NCBI GenBank assembly: GCA_023664665.1
Contig: JAMPEY010000004.1
Location: forward strand, 62,001-126,000
DNA from: Lachnoclostridium sp.
Lineage (GTDB): Bacteria; Bacillota; Clostridia; Lachnospirales; Lachnospiraceae
Direction of reading: 5' to 3'
Length of the DNA: 64,000 nucleotides
The notes beneath the pieces are model-generated. The model was given only the letters and a program-made list of their open reading frames with translations, was not told where the DNA came from and made no database searches. Within the stretch, counting starts at the first letter, position 1, and each line of letters begins with the position of its first letter. Shown one piece after another: positions 1-8,765 of this stretch. Position numbers and translations under genes: made by a program.

Positions 1-871
1 CGACATCTCCGGGCTTTAACTCCTTATAATCTCCGGCTCTGCCGTGAATCTCATAAAATTCCTTAATCTGTGCATCAGTCTTCCAGATGGAGGACAGACA
101 GGTGGTTTCCGTAGTCATCACATCAATGCCGATTCTGAAATCGGCGCTTAAGGAATCCACACCGGGACCCACAAATTCCATTACTTTATTTTTCACATAT
201 CCGTTTTTAAATACGGCGCCAATAATGGCAAGCGCCACATCCTGCGGACCCACACCCTTTACGGGAGCGCCCTTCAAATATACACCCACCACTTCCGGCA
301 TATTAATGTCATAAGTCTGATTTAAAAGCTGCTTCACCAATTCGGGACCGCCCTCACCCACAGCCATCGTGCCGAGAGCGCCATAGCGGGTATGGGAATC
401 GGAACCCAAAATCATTGCGCCGCCTCCTGCCAGCATTTCCCTCGCATACTGATGAATCACTGCCTGATGAGGCGGCACATAAACGCCTCCGTATTTCTTG
501 GCACAAGTCAGTCCAAACATGTGGTCATCTTCATTGATGGTGCCGCCCACGGCACACAGGGAATTGTGACAGTTCGTCAGCACATAAGGCATGGGGAATT
601 TTTCAAGTCCCGACGCCCTTGCGGTCTGAATAATGCCTACAAAAGTAATATCATGGCTGGTCAGCTTATCAAAGCGGATTTTCAGTTTTTCCACATTGCC
701 TGAGGTATTATGCTCCTGTAAAATACCGTAGGCAATGGTATTTTGCAAAGCCTCCTCTTTTGTGATATCTTTTCCGGTTTTTGCTTTAACGGCTGCCTGC
801 GCTTCCGCATTATCGGGAATCAGCTCTTCCCCGTTTACCAGATACGCTCCGCCTTGTAATAAATCAATCAT
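1..871 (-). CDS. Aconitase-family hydratase, N-terminal part (runs off the left edge)
   Basis: About 290 codons are visible from an ATG at 871 to the window edge; the 3' part is missing. The protein has the aconitase signature GSDSHTRYG near residue 158 followed by [12 protein letters not shown], the usual substrate/cluster region of aconitase and isopropylmalate dehydratase large subunits. The text around [11 protein letters not shown] and PPHQAVIHQ resembles the YbhJ-like putative hydratases more than housekeeping AcnA/AcnB or LeuC, so the substrate is not assigned. A Shine-Dalgarno AAGGAGG lies just upstream and there is a good sigma-A promoter at 918-946, so this gene is transcribed separately from the glycosylation island to its right. 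It is probably cytosolic with a 4Fe-4S cluster, as known for the family. Confidence 0.8.
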   Translation of the reverse strand, partial: MIDLLQGGAYLVNGEELIPDNAEAQAAVKAKTGKDITKEEALQNTIAYGILQEHNTSGNVEKLKIRFDKLTSHDITFVGIIQTARASGLEKFPMPYVLTNCHNSLCAVGGTINEDDHMFGLTCAKKYGGVYVPPHQAVIHQYAREMLAGGGAMILGSDSHTRYGALGTMAVGEGGPELVKQLLNQTYDINMPEVVGVYLKGAPVKGVGPQDVALAIIGAVFKNGYVKNKVMEFVGPGVDSLSADFRIGIDVMTTETTCLSSIWKTDAQIKEFYEIHGRAGDYKELKPGDV

Positions 872-917
872 CGTAAGTCCTCCTTGTTTAAAGATACTGT
901 TGCAAGAACCACTCTTA

Positions 918-946
918 TTATAATGGAAAGGCGTCAGAGATGCAAT
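918..946 (-). promoter_or_regulatory. Sigma-A promoter of the aconitase-family gene
   Basis: On the minus strand TTGCAT is followed by a 17-bp spacer and a perfect TATAAT. It sits about 50 bp upstream of the ATG at 871, and the AAGGAGG ribosome-binding site lies between. Confidence 0.7.
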
Positions 947-986
947 GTTAAAAAACATTAGATGTTTGTTAAACGGATGCTTGCAT

Positions 987-1604
987 TTACCGATTTTGAT
1001 TCACATGTTCCTTATAATAGTTCCATAAACCATCTATATTGCTGCTTTGTAATAACGGAATTGCCGCAACAATATCCTCATCACTCCAATTCCACCACTG
1101 CATTTCACATAACCTTTGGGTAACTGTTTCGGAAAACCTTCTCTTTATTATTTTGGCAGGTACCCCCCCGACAATAGTGTACGGTTCTAACACACTCTTT
1201 GTTACCAGAGCGTTTGCGCCGATAACACAGCCATCCGCTATTGTTATGCCAGACATGATTTTAGCATCTGAACCAATCCACACATCGTTACCAATCTGCA
1301 CATCTCCCTTTGAAAAAGGATGTCCTGTTATGTAAGAAAAGGAATTTTCCAACAAATCATTAAAAGGGTAAGTGCTGTTCCAATCTGTGCGATGTTCTCC
1401 GCCTAGCATAATTGTAACACCCGAAGCAATGGAGCAGAATTTTCCTATGATGAGTCTGGTTTGCTTATTGTCCATACGAACAATAGGATTTCCATAGGAA
1501 AAATCCCCCATCTCTATATTTTCTTCGGCATATTGTTCCTGATTCATTTCCGATAGAATTTGCCTGATTGCTTGAAATTCCTGTATTGGACTTAAATCTG
1601 CCAT
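987..1604 (-). CDS. CatB-related (hexapeptide-repeat) O-acetyltransferase
   Basis: A 205-residue protein of the xenobiotic/CatB acetyltransferase type (left-handed beta-helix). The hexapeptide-rich core spans about residues 50-150, with [24 protein letters not shown] and [11 protein letters not shown]; the motif DVWIG and the conserved histidine in GGEH are typical of acetyl-CoA dependent O-acetyltransferases. Transfer of acetyl to a sugar hydroxyl is inferred from its place as the last gene of the glycosylation island. The codons for VGGVP (1163-1169 on the plus strand) form a run of seven G, one of eleven such tracts in the island; here the frame is open. It is separated from the upstream glycosyltransferase by about 90 bp. 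The ATG at 1604 has a CAGGAG ribosome-binding site. Confidence 0.85.
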   Translation of the reverse strand: MADLSPIQEFQAIRQILSEMNQEQYAEENIEMGDFSYGNPIVRMDNKQTRLIIGKFCSIASGVTIMLGGEHRTDWNSTYPFNDLLENSFSYITGHPFSKGDVQIGNDVWIGSDAKIMSGITIADGCVIGANALVTKSVLEPYTIVGGVPAKIIKRRFSETVTQRLCEMQWWNWSDEDIVAAIPLLQSSNIDGLWNYYKEHVNQNR

Positions 1605-1694
1605 TTGAACATACTCCTGTCTGTTTTCGTTACTTTTTAATTGTTGTTATATAGTGTAGCTAACTCCCTTATAAAATGTCTTGCTTGAGCTCCC

Positions 1695-2926
1695 TCATAA
1701 CTCTTCCGCCGACGGCATATTTTCCTTCTCGTATTCTTCTATCATAAGTACAAATTCTTCCCACTCATTACCTTGGATAAATCCCTTTTGGCTCAAAATC
1801 TCACCTATCACATCCAATCTGTACATATTTTCTTGAGGAATATTATGTAACATAACCACTACTACGGCCGCCATGGAATATCTTTCAGCTACGATCATAT
1901 CAGCTATACATTCCGCCGATTCATATGCGAATGCCACTCTCATCAAAGTCCATTTTAGCTTGAGATATTTTTTCTTTAAACACTTATAAGTCTCATCCGT
2001 AAATTCCCCATTCACAAATAAATCTAACCCCATCAGTTTTTCCAAGATACGGATTTCCATTATATAATACATTATCAAAAGTTCTTGATTAAAGTAGATT
2101 GCATTGCCAATTTCTGTTAAAACATTCCGAATCTTCTCATATTGCCGCTGCTCAAATAACGATTTCAAAGATGCCACTATAGTATCACACAATTGGTATA
2201 TTTTTGCACCATTTTGTTTATTCCCATTTTTATAACTATATTCCGTATATAATTCCAAAAATTTTTGCTTGTTTCTATTGTAGGTATCAAAATTAAGCGG
2301 ACCGGAATCGTGAATGCACCAAATATCATCCTGTCTTGCTATCGCCACTTTATATCCCTGTTTTCTAAAATGGATGCTCTGCGCCACATCGTAAAAATGA
2401 AAACCTTCAATCCGCTCATCCCAATCTTGGTCATACGCGGTTGCCATCAGCATTCCATCAATAAATTCAACCTCCCCAAAGACATCCGAAGGATTATTTC
2501 TCTCCAGCGCAACAGCAACATTTCCCAGTTCAGAAAATGTTCCAACCGCATAACATCTGCCAACATCCAGACTTTCCCATGCATCCGCAGTATTGAGAAG
2601 ATGTTCTACTCCGACAACACCAAGCATTCCTAATGACGGTTCGCTTTGGAAGCAAGCTAAAATATCATAGATAAAATTCTTGTTGACAATAAATACATCC
2701 TGATGAAGATATACCTTATACTTTGCATCAGAAGATTTCATAGCTTCATTATAACCGGAAGTCATGCTTTTCGCTTCCTGTACCGCCAAAAGAGTCACTA
2801 CCCCCCCGCAGGCACATTTAACTGCTCTATGTAAAATCTGCATTCATTCATGTAATCCTCATCATTGGTACAAATAATAAATGCAATCTCGAAAGAGGGA
2901 CTGCTTTCGCTTATAGTCTGCTCCAT
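1695..2926 (-). pseudogene. StrF/Glyco_tranf_2_5-type glycosyltransferase, frameshifted at a G7 tract (possible phase-OFF gene)
   Basis: The reading frame that starts at ATG 2926 (coupled by a TGATG overlap to the upstream FkbM methyltransferase) encodes MEQTISES...FIICTNDEDYMNEC...LNVPAGG and then meets TAG right after a run of seven G (plus-strand C7, 2801-2807). The rest of the protein, from VTLLAVQEAKSMTSGYNEAM through YKVYLHQDVFI to a stop at 1695, is open in the next frame. One extra G (or two fewer) would join the two into about 410 residues. SMTSGYNEAM and YKVYLHQDVFI are typical of the family with the streptomycin StrF-like domain, so both halves belong to one gene. A 382-codon ORF could begin at ATG 2843, but it lacks the first 40 residues of the fold. 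Whether this is a dead gene, a phase-variable OFF state or a sequencing error cannot be decided here. Confidence 0.75.
2801..2807 (-). repeat. G7 mononucleotide tract at the frameshift
   Basis: Seven consecutive C on the plus strand (G7 on the coding strand), placed exactly where the glycosyltransferase frame is lost. A change to G8 restores a continuous frame. Confidence 0.85.
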
Positions 2927-4020
2927 CACACTTTCCTCCCAAAGATAAGCCCTCTACGAAGTTCTGCATCCAAATAAGATTCTATGGTTTCAACTATCCA
3001 CATATATCCCTTGGAAGTTTCTGTTTCAAAACCATACTCTTCCAGCACATTCCGAATCCATTCTTCATCTTCCCTACAATGGTAAGTGCAAATAGCGCAT
3101 CTTATATTTTTACACCTCTGAAGAGTCCCTGCCCCCCCTTGAAGGGCAGGCTTTTCAAAGCCCTCAATATCCATCTTGATAAAATTAATCTCTTCCTGCT
3201 CAAACAAACCGTCAATGCTCACACGGTCTCCTTGATGAACATCACTTAAGAAACCACAGATAATCTGAACCTTATCCTTCTCTTCACGAAAAGTCTGTTC
3301 CAGCGCCTCAATCCATTCCTTGTCCGACTCCACCAGATATACTTTCTTTGCTCTGTCAATAACATCCAAAGCAAAAATCCCTTCCGCTGCGCCTGCATCC
3401 AAGACTACATCACCTTCAGCCACCGCCCCAATAGCAGTTTCTGAATAGCAGTGGGGAGAGCGCACATCCTGCTCTCTTGCAATGGAACAATAATAGTCTG
3501 CAATTCTCTGTTCATCCCAGCTTCTTGGGAAAAACAACTTCTTTCCTTTATGAGGCACATATAGCATTTGACTGTCCTCATCCAGAACAACTTCTACATC
3601 CAAAGCATCATATTCCTTCGAAAAGGCATAATTAAACACATTAACGGTTTTTTCCTTTTCTATATAATCTATAATCTCCTTAATCTCCGGATCATCCATC
3701 CTGTCCCGATACTTGTATCTCCAATAGTCACTATTAGCCAAAGCATATATCATCGGTGATATCATGTCTACACAGAGAATCAAAGCATCCATCCACAATA
3801 ATATCCGGCTCCGGTCCCATTCTGCACCCACAATTCCTCCGCACAATGTATAAAAACTTTCCATCACTGCCGAATACTGTTCCACGGTAAAAACAGCGCT
3901 TGCTTCTATTTCCATAGCTACACACTGCTTAATATCCGCAATCGGAACATTTTCTACCGATAACCTTCCGTCTAAAATGGCTGCTTTCAATTTCACTAAT
4001 AATTCTTTCGTGCGATTCAT
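2926..4020 (-). CDS. FkbM-family methyltransferase
   Basis: A 364-residue protein. The C-terminal two thirds is an FkbM-type SAM methyltransferase: VLDAGAAEGIFALDV (motif I) near residue 208, VYLVESDKEW as motif II, and INFIKMDIEGFEKPAL near residue 285, which is the FkbM hallmark. The N-terminal ~190 residues are a helical region of unknown function. FkbM enzymes O-methylate sugars or small molecules, so a role in methylating the flagellar glycan is inferred. I place the start at 4020 because AGAGGAAAA lies directly upstream; an ATG at 4032 is in frame but lacks a ribosome-binding site. QGG at plus-strand 3132-3138 is a G7 tract, in frame. The stop overlaps the next start (TGATG). Confidence 0.85.
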   Translation of the reverse strand: MNRTKELLVKLKAAILDGRLSVENVPIADIKQCVAMEIEASAVFTVEQYSAVMESFYTLCGGIVGAEWDRSRILLWMDALILCVDMISPMIYALANSDYWRYKYRDRMDDPEIKEIIDYIEKEKTVNVFNYAFSKEYDALDVEVVLDEDSQMLYVPHKGKKLFFPRSWDEQRIADYYCSIAREQDVRSPHCYSETAIGAVAEGDVVLDAGAAEGIFALDVIDRAKKVYLVESDKEWIEALEQTFREEKDKVQIICGFLSDVHQGDRVSIDGLFEQEEINFIKMDIEGFEKPALQGGAGTLQRCKNIRCAICTYHCREDEEWIRNVLEEYGFETETSKGYMWIVETIESYLDAELRRGLIFGRKV

Positions 4021-4074
4021 TTTTCCTCTCATTCCGCCACATAAGCGACATTTTAATTTTTAATCTTATTCCTC

Positions 4075-5034
4075 TCAACCGCCCACGCTCTTATAATGTT
4101 CGCTCACTGGCGGAAAATCATTGGTATCAAGCCTTGGCAAAGTAAATGGATTGTCTTTTTCTAAATCTGCCACTCGCACATCTGTGGACAATCCCAGCAC
4201 ACATCCACTGCCTTTAAGGTTCGTTATTACCTCTTCACTGTAGGAGCCATATGGGTAGTTAATTACCCATTGATTACGATCAATCAAATCTCCCATACAA
4301 TCTAATGCTTTTTGTATGTCTTCCTTTAATGCTTCAGGCGGCAATTGATTCATCCAGTAATGGTCATAGCCATGCACTCCAAAGTATCCCCCCTGATTCT
4401 TCATCAATCGCATTTGATCATAATTTAAGTACAATTCTCTGGCAAGGATTTCTTCTGATACATCCATATGTTTTTGAAATAACGAACTACTGATTAGTGC
4501 TCTTAACTCCTCCGGCAGCACAAACTGCATGACTCTCTTAAAAAATATGGTTTCTTTGGTATCAAAACGGCTTGCAACTGCATATTTTTCAAATAATTCC
4601 TTATTGGAAGGATAGTCCCATGGTTTTCCTCTATAGAAATCCATCTGCTCGCACAATTCCCTGCACAATATATCAATAGATGTGGTTGCCAATAAAAAGT
4701 GGATTTTATTTACATCTAACAAACAATGCTCATTAAAAACTTTCCCCGGCACAAAAAAGGATCCTTGCATCTTATATTTATGCAAAATAGGCATTATAGT
4801 AGTATAGCCATCAATATATCCGTCATCAAATGTCAAAAGCATGGCTCTTTCAGGCAGTTGGTAATCTTCCATATAATGCGCTATCACTTCTTCCATGGTT
4901 ACAACTTTAAAATTTCCTGCAAAATATTCAAGCTGCTTTTCAAACAATCCATAATCCAGCCCCTTTATTCTCGGATAACGGCTATTTTGTAAATCCCGCA
5001 CATAGTGATACATAACAATATATAATTTTTTCAT
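4075..5034 (-). CDS. NodB-type polysaccharide deacetylase family protein
   Basis: A 319-residue protein with the NodB-homology hallmarks: MYHYVRD near residue 8, LLTFDDGYIDGY near residue 87 (catalytic Asp and metal-binding Asp), FGVHGYDHYWMNQL near residue 214 (metal-binding His in HGYDH), and NYPYGSYSEE. There is no signal peptide, so it is probably cytosolic and would de-N-acetylate an activated or lipid-linked sugar rather than cell-wall polymer. A 140-residue insertion between the first and second motif, rich in Phe/Leu, separates it from classic chitooligosaccharide deacetylases. A plus-strand C6 run (4388-4393) encodes QGGY. It lies in the island operon with gaps of 28 and 54 bp. Confidence 0.85.
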   Translation of the reverse strand: MKKLYIVMYHYVRDLQNSRYPRIKGLDYGLFEKQLEYFAGNFKVVTMEEVIAHYMEDYQLPERAMLLTFDDGYIDGYTTIMPILHKYKMQGSFFVPGKVFNEHCLLDVNKIHFLLATTSIDILCRELCEQMDFYRGKPWDYPSNKELFEKYAVASRFDTKETIFFKRVMQFVLPEELRALISSSLFQKHMDVSEEILARELYLNYDQMRLMKNQGGYFGVHGYDHYWMNQLPPEALKEDIQKALDCMGDLIDRNQWVINYPYGSYSEEVITNLKGSGCVLGLSTDVRVADLEKDNPFTLPRLDTNDFPPVSEHYKSVGG

Positions 5035-5062
5035 TTCTATATATCCAGTCCTTTCTTTTTCA

Positions 5063-6895
5063 TTACATCACTTTTTGATTATATGATATCATACAGCTTT
5101 CAATAAAACCATTATCTTCCTCCACCCACTTCAATATCGTTTTAGCCCGCGCTTCCCATGTGTGCTGCTCCAGAGCTTTTTGATAAGCAGCTTCCGCCAT
5201 CTTCTCCCTTTTGTCTTCGTCGGACAACAATTCCTTTACCCGTCCGGGCAGCTCCTCCAAGCGCCCCAAATCAAACATCAGAAGCTCCCTGCCATTCTCA
5301 AAATTTTTCTCCAGATAAGTAGTGCTGTCCGTGACCACCACCGACTTCTGCAGCATGGCGTTGGCAATCCGCTCCGTAAATCCGTCCTTATGCCATGTCA
5401 TAACATTGAATGACAGTTTTGCTTTTGCGTATACTTCCAAAGCATCCTCACCTGTCACCGCCTCATGCCAGATAAGCAACGGATGCCCCCACATGGGACT
5501 TTGCTGCCATGTATCGCCAAAGACATGAACAGAGACTCCTTCCTTCAGTAAGAGTCCGATTACTTTATTCCGATAATGGTAAGATAAACAGTAAATCACC
5601 CACCGTTCCCGATACATAAGCTGCTTAAATTCTTCTTTATCACAGACAATTCCATAATCCTCCAAGGTTCTTTGTAATGCTTCCTCAGGGGTCATCCTCA
5701 AATTCCTGCGCATATACAAAATATATCTGTTCAGCAAATAAGCCCTCTTTTTGTCCATGCTCCGGACTGCCTGCAAATCTCTTAACGGACCATCATAATA
5801 ACTTCCGAGAAAAACAAGACCATATTCCGGAATATTTTTTTCTCCCGGAGTGTTCTTTTCTCCCGGAGTGTTCTTTTCTCCCGGAGTGTTCTTTTCTCCG
5901 TGAGTATCTCGCCCTCCCGGCGGAAGAAACCTTGCAGTATGCCCATAATAGTTCTCAATAAACTTCTTATAATTTCCATCCGGCGTCAACACACAAAAAT
6001 TTCGAGGCACCCTCTGCAAATGTTCCAGCATCCGAATCGGATGGTCGAATACAAATTGATACTTGGGAGCTTGTATATCATCATGCGCGAATCTGCCGTC
6101 CTGCCACTTCAAGGAAAACATATCGGTCTGCATTCCGATAACAGCCTTATATCTTCTCTTCATATAGGCAGCCAATGCCTCTATGGGCAGCTTGGAAATG
6201 TCAAAATATTCCACCTTCTGCCCCGATTTTTCCAAAGCATCTCCCATATATTGCGCAAACGCATCCAAAATATTATAACATAAATCGCTCCCTCGATAAA
6301 TTAAAATGGGCTGTGTACAATCGTAAATATAATAAAAATCATCCGAGTTTGAAAGCATTCCTTCCAGATATTCGGTAATGCCTTCCCCCCCTGCCTCCAC
6401 GACTCCGAGCACTGCATCCTCAAAGCAGCCCAGCTCAAGCAGCTCCGTTTTATATCTGCCTATCATATAACAGTCCGCCTTTAATTCTGCATCTTGCCTG
6501 TTTCCTATACCTTCCTGCGCCGCAAGAGAGCCTTTCCCTTCTATTTCTTCACTCAGGCAGACCCACGCCTGTCCCATAGGCGCAGGCTTCCGCACGCTTT
6601 CCATATTGGAATATTCGATTCCTAACTCCGCCAATATATCAGTGTTATCATCTATGCCCAACTGCAAAACCGTATATTCTCTGGCAATCCGAACCAGCAG
6701 CTCATATCCCTGCTTTGTTCCCAGCCGATAATTGATGCCTCCCACATATCGCAGGGCTTCTTTCAAAACCCATATACTCCCCTGCACTAAAGTTTCATCC
6801 AACAGTATATCCTGAAAGGACAGTTCCCCTAAACCGTTTCCTTCCACCAGACAAATCGCTCCTATTGTACTTTTCTTTTCATCCATATACTCCAT
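5063..6895 (-). CDS. CgeB/DUF3880-like glycosyltransferase with an in-frame hexapeptide VNTR
   Basis: A 610-residue protein. Residues ~170-600 look like a GT-B glycosyltransferase of the DUF3880/Glyco_trans_1_2 type: FVFDHPIRMLEHLQ, then the C-terminal half with VHVFGDTW, SFNVMTWHKDGFTERIANAML, VVTDSTTYLEKNF and the terminal helix HTWEARAKTIL. The first ~80 residues, with WVLKEALRYVGGINYRLGTKQGYELLVRIA, resemble the tail of a GT-A (family 2) domain. Near residues 330-352 the sequence repeats TPGEKN three times plus a degenerate HGEKN copy, encoded by an 18-bp tandem repeat (5841-5894). A G7 tract (plus strand 6385-6391) encodes AGGEG. The start is uncertain: ATG 6895 and ATG 6886 are both possible. 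The donor and acceptor are unknown. Confidence 0.75.
   Translation of the reverse strand: MEYMDEKKSTIGAICLVEGNGLGELSFQDILLDETLVQGSIWVLKEALRYVGGINYRLGTKQGYELLVRIAREYTVLQLGIDDNTDILAELGIEYSNMESVRKPAPMGQAWVCLSEEIEGKGSLAAQEGIGNRQDAELKADCYMIGRYKTELLELGCFEDAVLGVVEAGGEGITEYLEGMLSNSDDFYYIYDCTQPILIYRGSDLCYNILDAFAQYMGDALEKSGQKVEYFDISKLPIEALAAYMKRRYKAVIGMQTDMFSLKWQDGRFAHDDIQAPKYQFVFDHPIRMLEHLQRVPRNFCVLTPDGNYKKFIENYYGHTARFLPPGGRDTHGEKNTPGEKNTPGEKNTPGEKNIPEYGLVFLGSYYDGPLRDLQAVRSMDKKRAYLLNRYILYMRRNLRMTPEEALQRTLEDYGIVCDKEEFKQLMYRERWVIYCLSYHYRNKVIGLLLKEGVSVHVFGDTWQQSPMWGHPLLIWHEAVTGEDALEVYAKAKLSFNVMTWHKDGFTERIANAMLQKSVVVTDSTTYLEKNFENGRELLMFDLGRLEELPGRVKELLSDEDKREKMAEAAYQKALEQHTWEARAKTILKWVEEDNGFIESCMISYNQKVM
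5841..5894. repeat. Three perfect 18-bp tandem repeats (VNTR) inside a glycosyltransferase gene
   Basis: The unit TCTCCCGGAGTGTTCTTT occurs three times head to tail (5841-5858, 5859-5876, 5877-5894), with a decayed fourth copy at about 5895-5912. Each unit adds TPGEKN in frame, so copy-number change would alter a hydrophilic linker without breaking the frame. Confidence 0.9.
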
Positions 6896-6918
6896 ATAGG
6901 TACCTACATTTTTATCAT

Positions 6919-7896
6919 TTAAACTCTCACCTTAATATTCTTGTCCACATACTCATTCTCTTCCGCGTATTTGATAATACTTTCCCATTTACTTTCTTCC
7001 ACATCCTGATGCACCCAATATACCTTGGCATGGTCTCCATATTCCGCCTTGTTGCACTGCCATGTAGTCTTCATCATATTCTGTTTCGCTCCCTCATCAA
7101 AATATAAGGAAAACATCTCCTGTGTCGCTTCATAAAACGGAACGCCCATGGAATAAAAGAAACTTCTGAAAATCTGGGAATAATCGGCATCATATTCTAT
7201 TTTAATAATCTTTAAACCACTCTGCTTCTCCAAATAGGCAAGACTCTTTTTGGAGTGCAGGAAAATATGCCTTGGCGCATCAATCTGAAACCAATGCGCG
7301 CCAAACATATCAAATGCAATGTTTGGGAAAATAGGAATATCCATGGCAAGCACAGCCCCCGGTTTTAAAAGTTTGGAGGCGCTCCGCAAAACCTCTAACG
7401 GGTCTGTCATATGCTCAAATACATCCCTCATTCTGACCTCATCATAGGCAGCATCCCCTTCCATTTCATGAATGGAACACTTTTTAATCCGTACCCTGTC
7501 GCCATAATTCATATCCTTTTCCAAAAAAGGGTCACAGCCATGTAAGTTTCCCCAGCCTGCCAAGGCTTTACGAGAAAGCCATACACCACTTCCACAACCT
7601 ACATCCAAAATTTTATCTTCCCTCTTTATAGGCGTTTCATATTTTATATTCGGATATTCTTCCTGTGCAAAGCTATAATAATCTTTTCCATAATACTTTC
7701 CGAGATCTTCCGGTATTTCGGCAATCTGCAGGCATCCGCATTCACCACACGCAAAATACTCAAATTCGTCCCCTGCGTTCTGCATCATCTCTCGTACCAG
7801 ATAAGAGTCAAACATTCCTTCTGCCTTGCACAATCTGCACTTATGACTTCTCTGCCCCAGCTTTCGTTCTGTTGTATCCTTTACTAATTCCCTCAC
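6919..7896 (-). CDS. Class I SAM-dependent methyltransferase with N-terminal zinc-binding motif
   Basis: A 325-residue protein beginning at a GTG with a strong GGGAGG ribosome-binding site. The N-terminus has CRLCKAEG (residue ~21) and ACGECGC (residue ~50), a paired-cysteine zinc knuckle commonly placed in front of sugar C-/N-methyltransferases. The Rossmann motif ILDVGCGSGVWLS is at residue ~94, and VRMRDVFEHMTDPLEVL with LKPGAVLAMDIP follows as the post-I and motif-III region of Methyltransf_23 proteins. It lies 42 bp from the GT2 gene upstream and 23 bp from the glycosyltransferase downstream, so it probably methylates a glycan building block. The exact acceptor is not predictable. Confidence 0.85.
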   Translation of the reverse strand: MRELVKDTTERKLGQRSHKCRLCKAEGMFDSYLVREMMQNAGDEFEYFACGECGCLQIAEIPEDLGKYYGKDYYSFAQEEYPNIKYETPIKREDKILDVGCGSGVWLSRKALAGWGNLHGCDPFLEKDMNYGDRVRIKKCSIHEMEGDAAYDEVRMRDVFEHMTDPLEVLRSASKLLKPGAVLAMDIPIFPNIAFDMFGAHWFQIDAPRHIFLHSKKSLAYLEKQSGLKIIKIEYDADYSQIFRSFFYSMGVPFYEATQEMFSLYFDEGAKQNMMKTTWQCNKAEYGDHAKVYWVHQDVEESKWESIIKYAEENEYVDKNIKVRV

Positions 7897-7938
7897 TGTT
7901 ACCTCCCTGTCTGCCTTGCAAATCTTAATCCTTTCCCC

Positions 7939-8751
7939 TTATACATTCCCCTTAAGACACAGCATGAGAAGTTTCTTGACCTCCTCCAATGCGCCTCTCT
8001 GCTGTGCTCTCTGGAACAAATCATTCACTGCAAAATCAAATACACCCTCTGCAAGCATCTGTTCCTTGTATCTTCCTATCATTTTGCATCTGCTCTCATA
8101 ATACGCACTGCCGCCGGAAGAAACACCGTCCGGTGAATCGTAGGAATCTACCAAGGGTTCGTCCACATATCCTATATCATACTTTAAAGAAAACCGAAGT
8201 GCAAAATCCCAATCCTCCAAGGCTCTTAAATCGCTGTCAAAACCTCCCGCTTCCAGAAAACATTCCTTCTTCATCAGCATGGTAGGCGCGCCTATGGAAT
8301 TGCGCTGTGCAAGCCACGGAAAAAGTTTCCCTTCCAGACTGCCCCGCCAAGCGGCATTGGGCACTACAATCTCCTGTCCGTCCATATATTTTTTGTAGGC
8401 ACAATAAATCATGGCATATTTAGAATGTTCCTGCCAATATGCCATCTGCTTTTCCAATTTTTCCGGTCTCCAGATATCATCACTGTCCTGAAAAGCGATT
8501 AGCGGAGCATCCGCCTGCCTGACTCCTTCATTGCGGGCTGCGGATGCCCCTCCGTTCACTGTCTGTCTTATGTATCGGATACGCTCATCTGCTATGCCTT
8601 CCACCATCGTCTGTGTATCATCTGTAGAGGCATCATCTATTATAAGCAGCTCAAAGTTATCATAGCTTTGCCATAAAATGCTCTCTATGGATTTTTTCAG
8701 CTTGGCGCTCCTGTTATAGGTCGGAATAATAATGCTAATTTTTTTGACCAC
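7939..8751 (-). CDS. Family 2 glycosyltransferase
   Basis: A 270-residue GT-A enzyme. It opens with KKISIIIPTYNRSAKLKKSI, followed by LLIIDDASTDDT (nucleotide binding) and IAFQDSDDIWRPEKLEKQ, whose DSDD is the metal-binding DXD equivalent, then the acceptor-side region GGFDSDLRALEDWDFALRFS. The length is typical of a single-domain GT2 without membrane segments. The start codon appears to be GTG at 8751. It is 14 bp downstream of luxC-like gene and probably co-translated. Substrates cannot be inferred beyond a role in glycan assembly. Confidence 0.9.
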   Translation of the reverse strand: MVKKISIIIPTYNRSAKLKKSIESILWQSYDNFELLIIDDASTDDTQTMVEGIADERIRYIRQTVNGGASAARNEGVRQADAPLIAFQDSDDIWRPEKLEKQMAYWQEHSKYAMIYCAYKKYMDGQEIVVPNAAWRGSLEGKLFPWLAQRNSIGAPTMLMKKECFLEAGGFDSDLRALEDWDFALRFSLKYDIGYVDEPLVDSYDSPDGVSSGGSAYYESRCKMIGRYKEQMLAEGVFDFAVNDLFQRAQQRGALEEVKKLLMLCLKGNV

Positions 8752-8765
8752 GCTTCGTGCCCTGC

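Noticed and set aside
945..960. AATGTT-N4-AACATT hairpin after the O-acetyltransferase as a terminator.
   Set aside because: The stem is short and A/T only, and it overlaps the region of the aconitase promoter.
5841..5894. The tandem repeats could be a CRISPR array.
   Set aside because: There are no spacers; units are contiguous, 18 bp and in frame with a glycosyltransferase.
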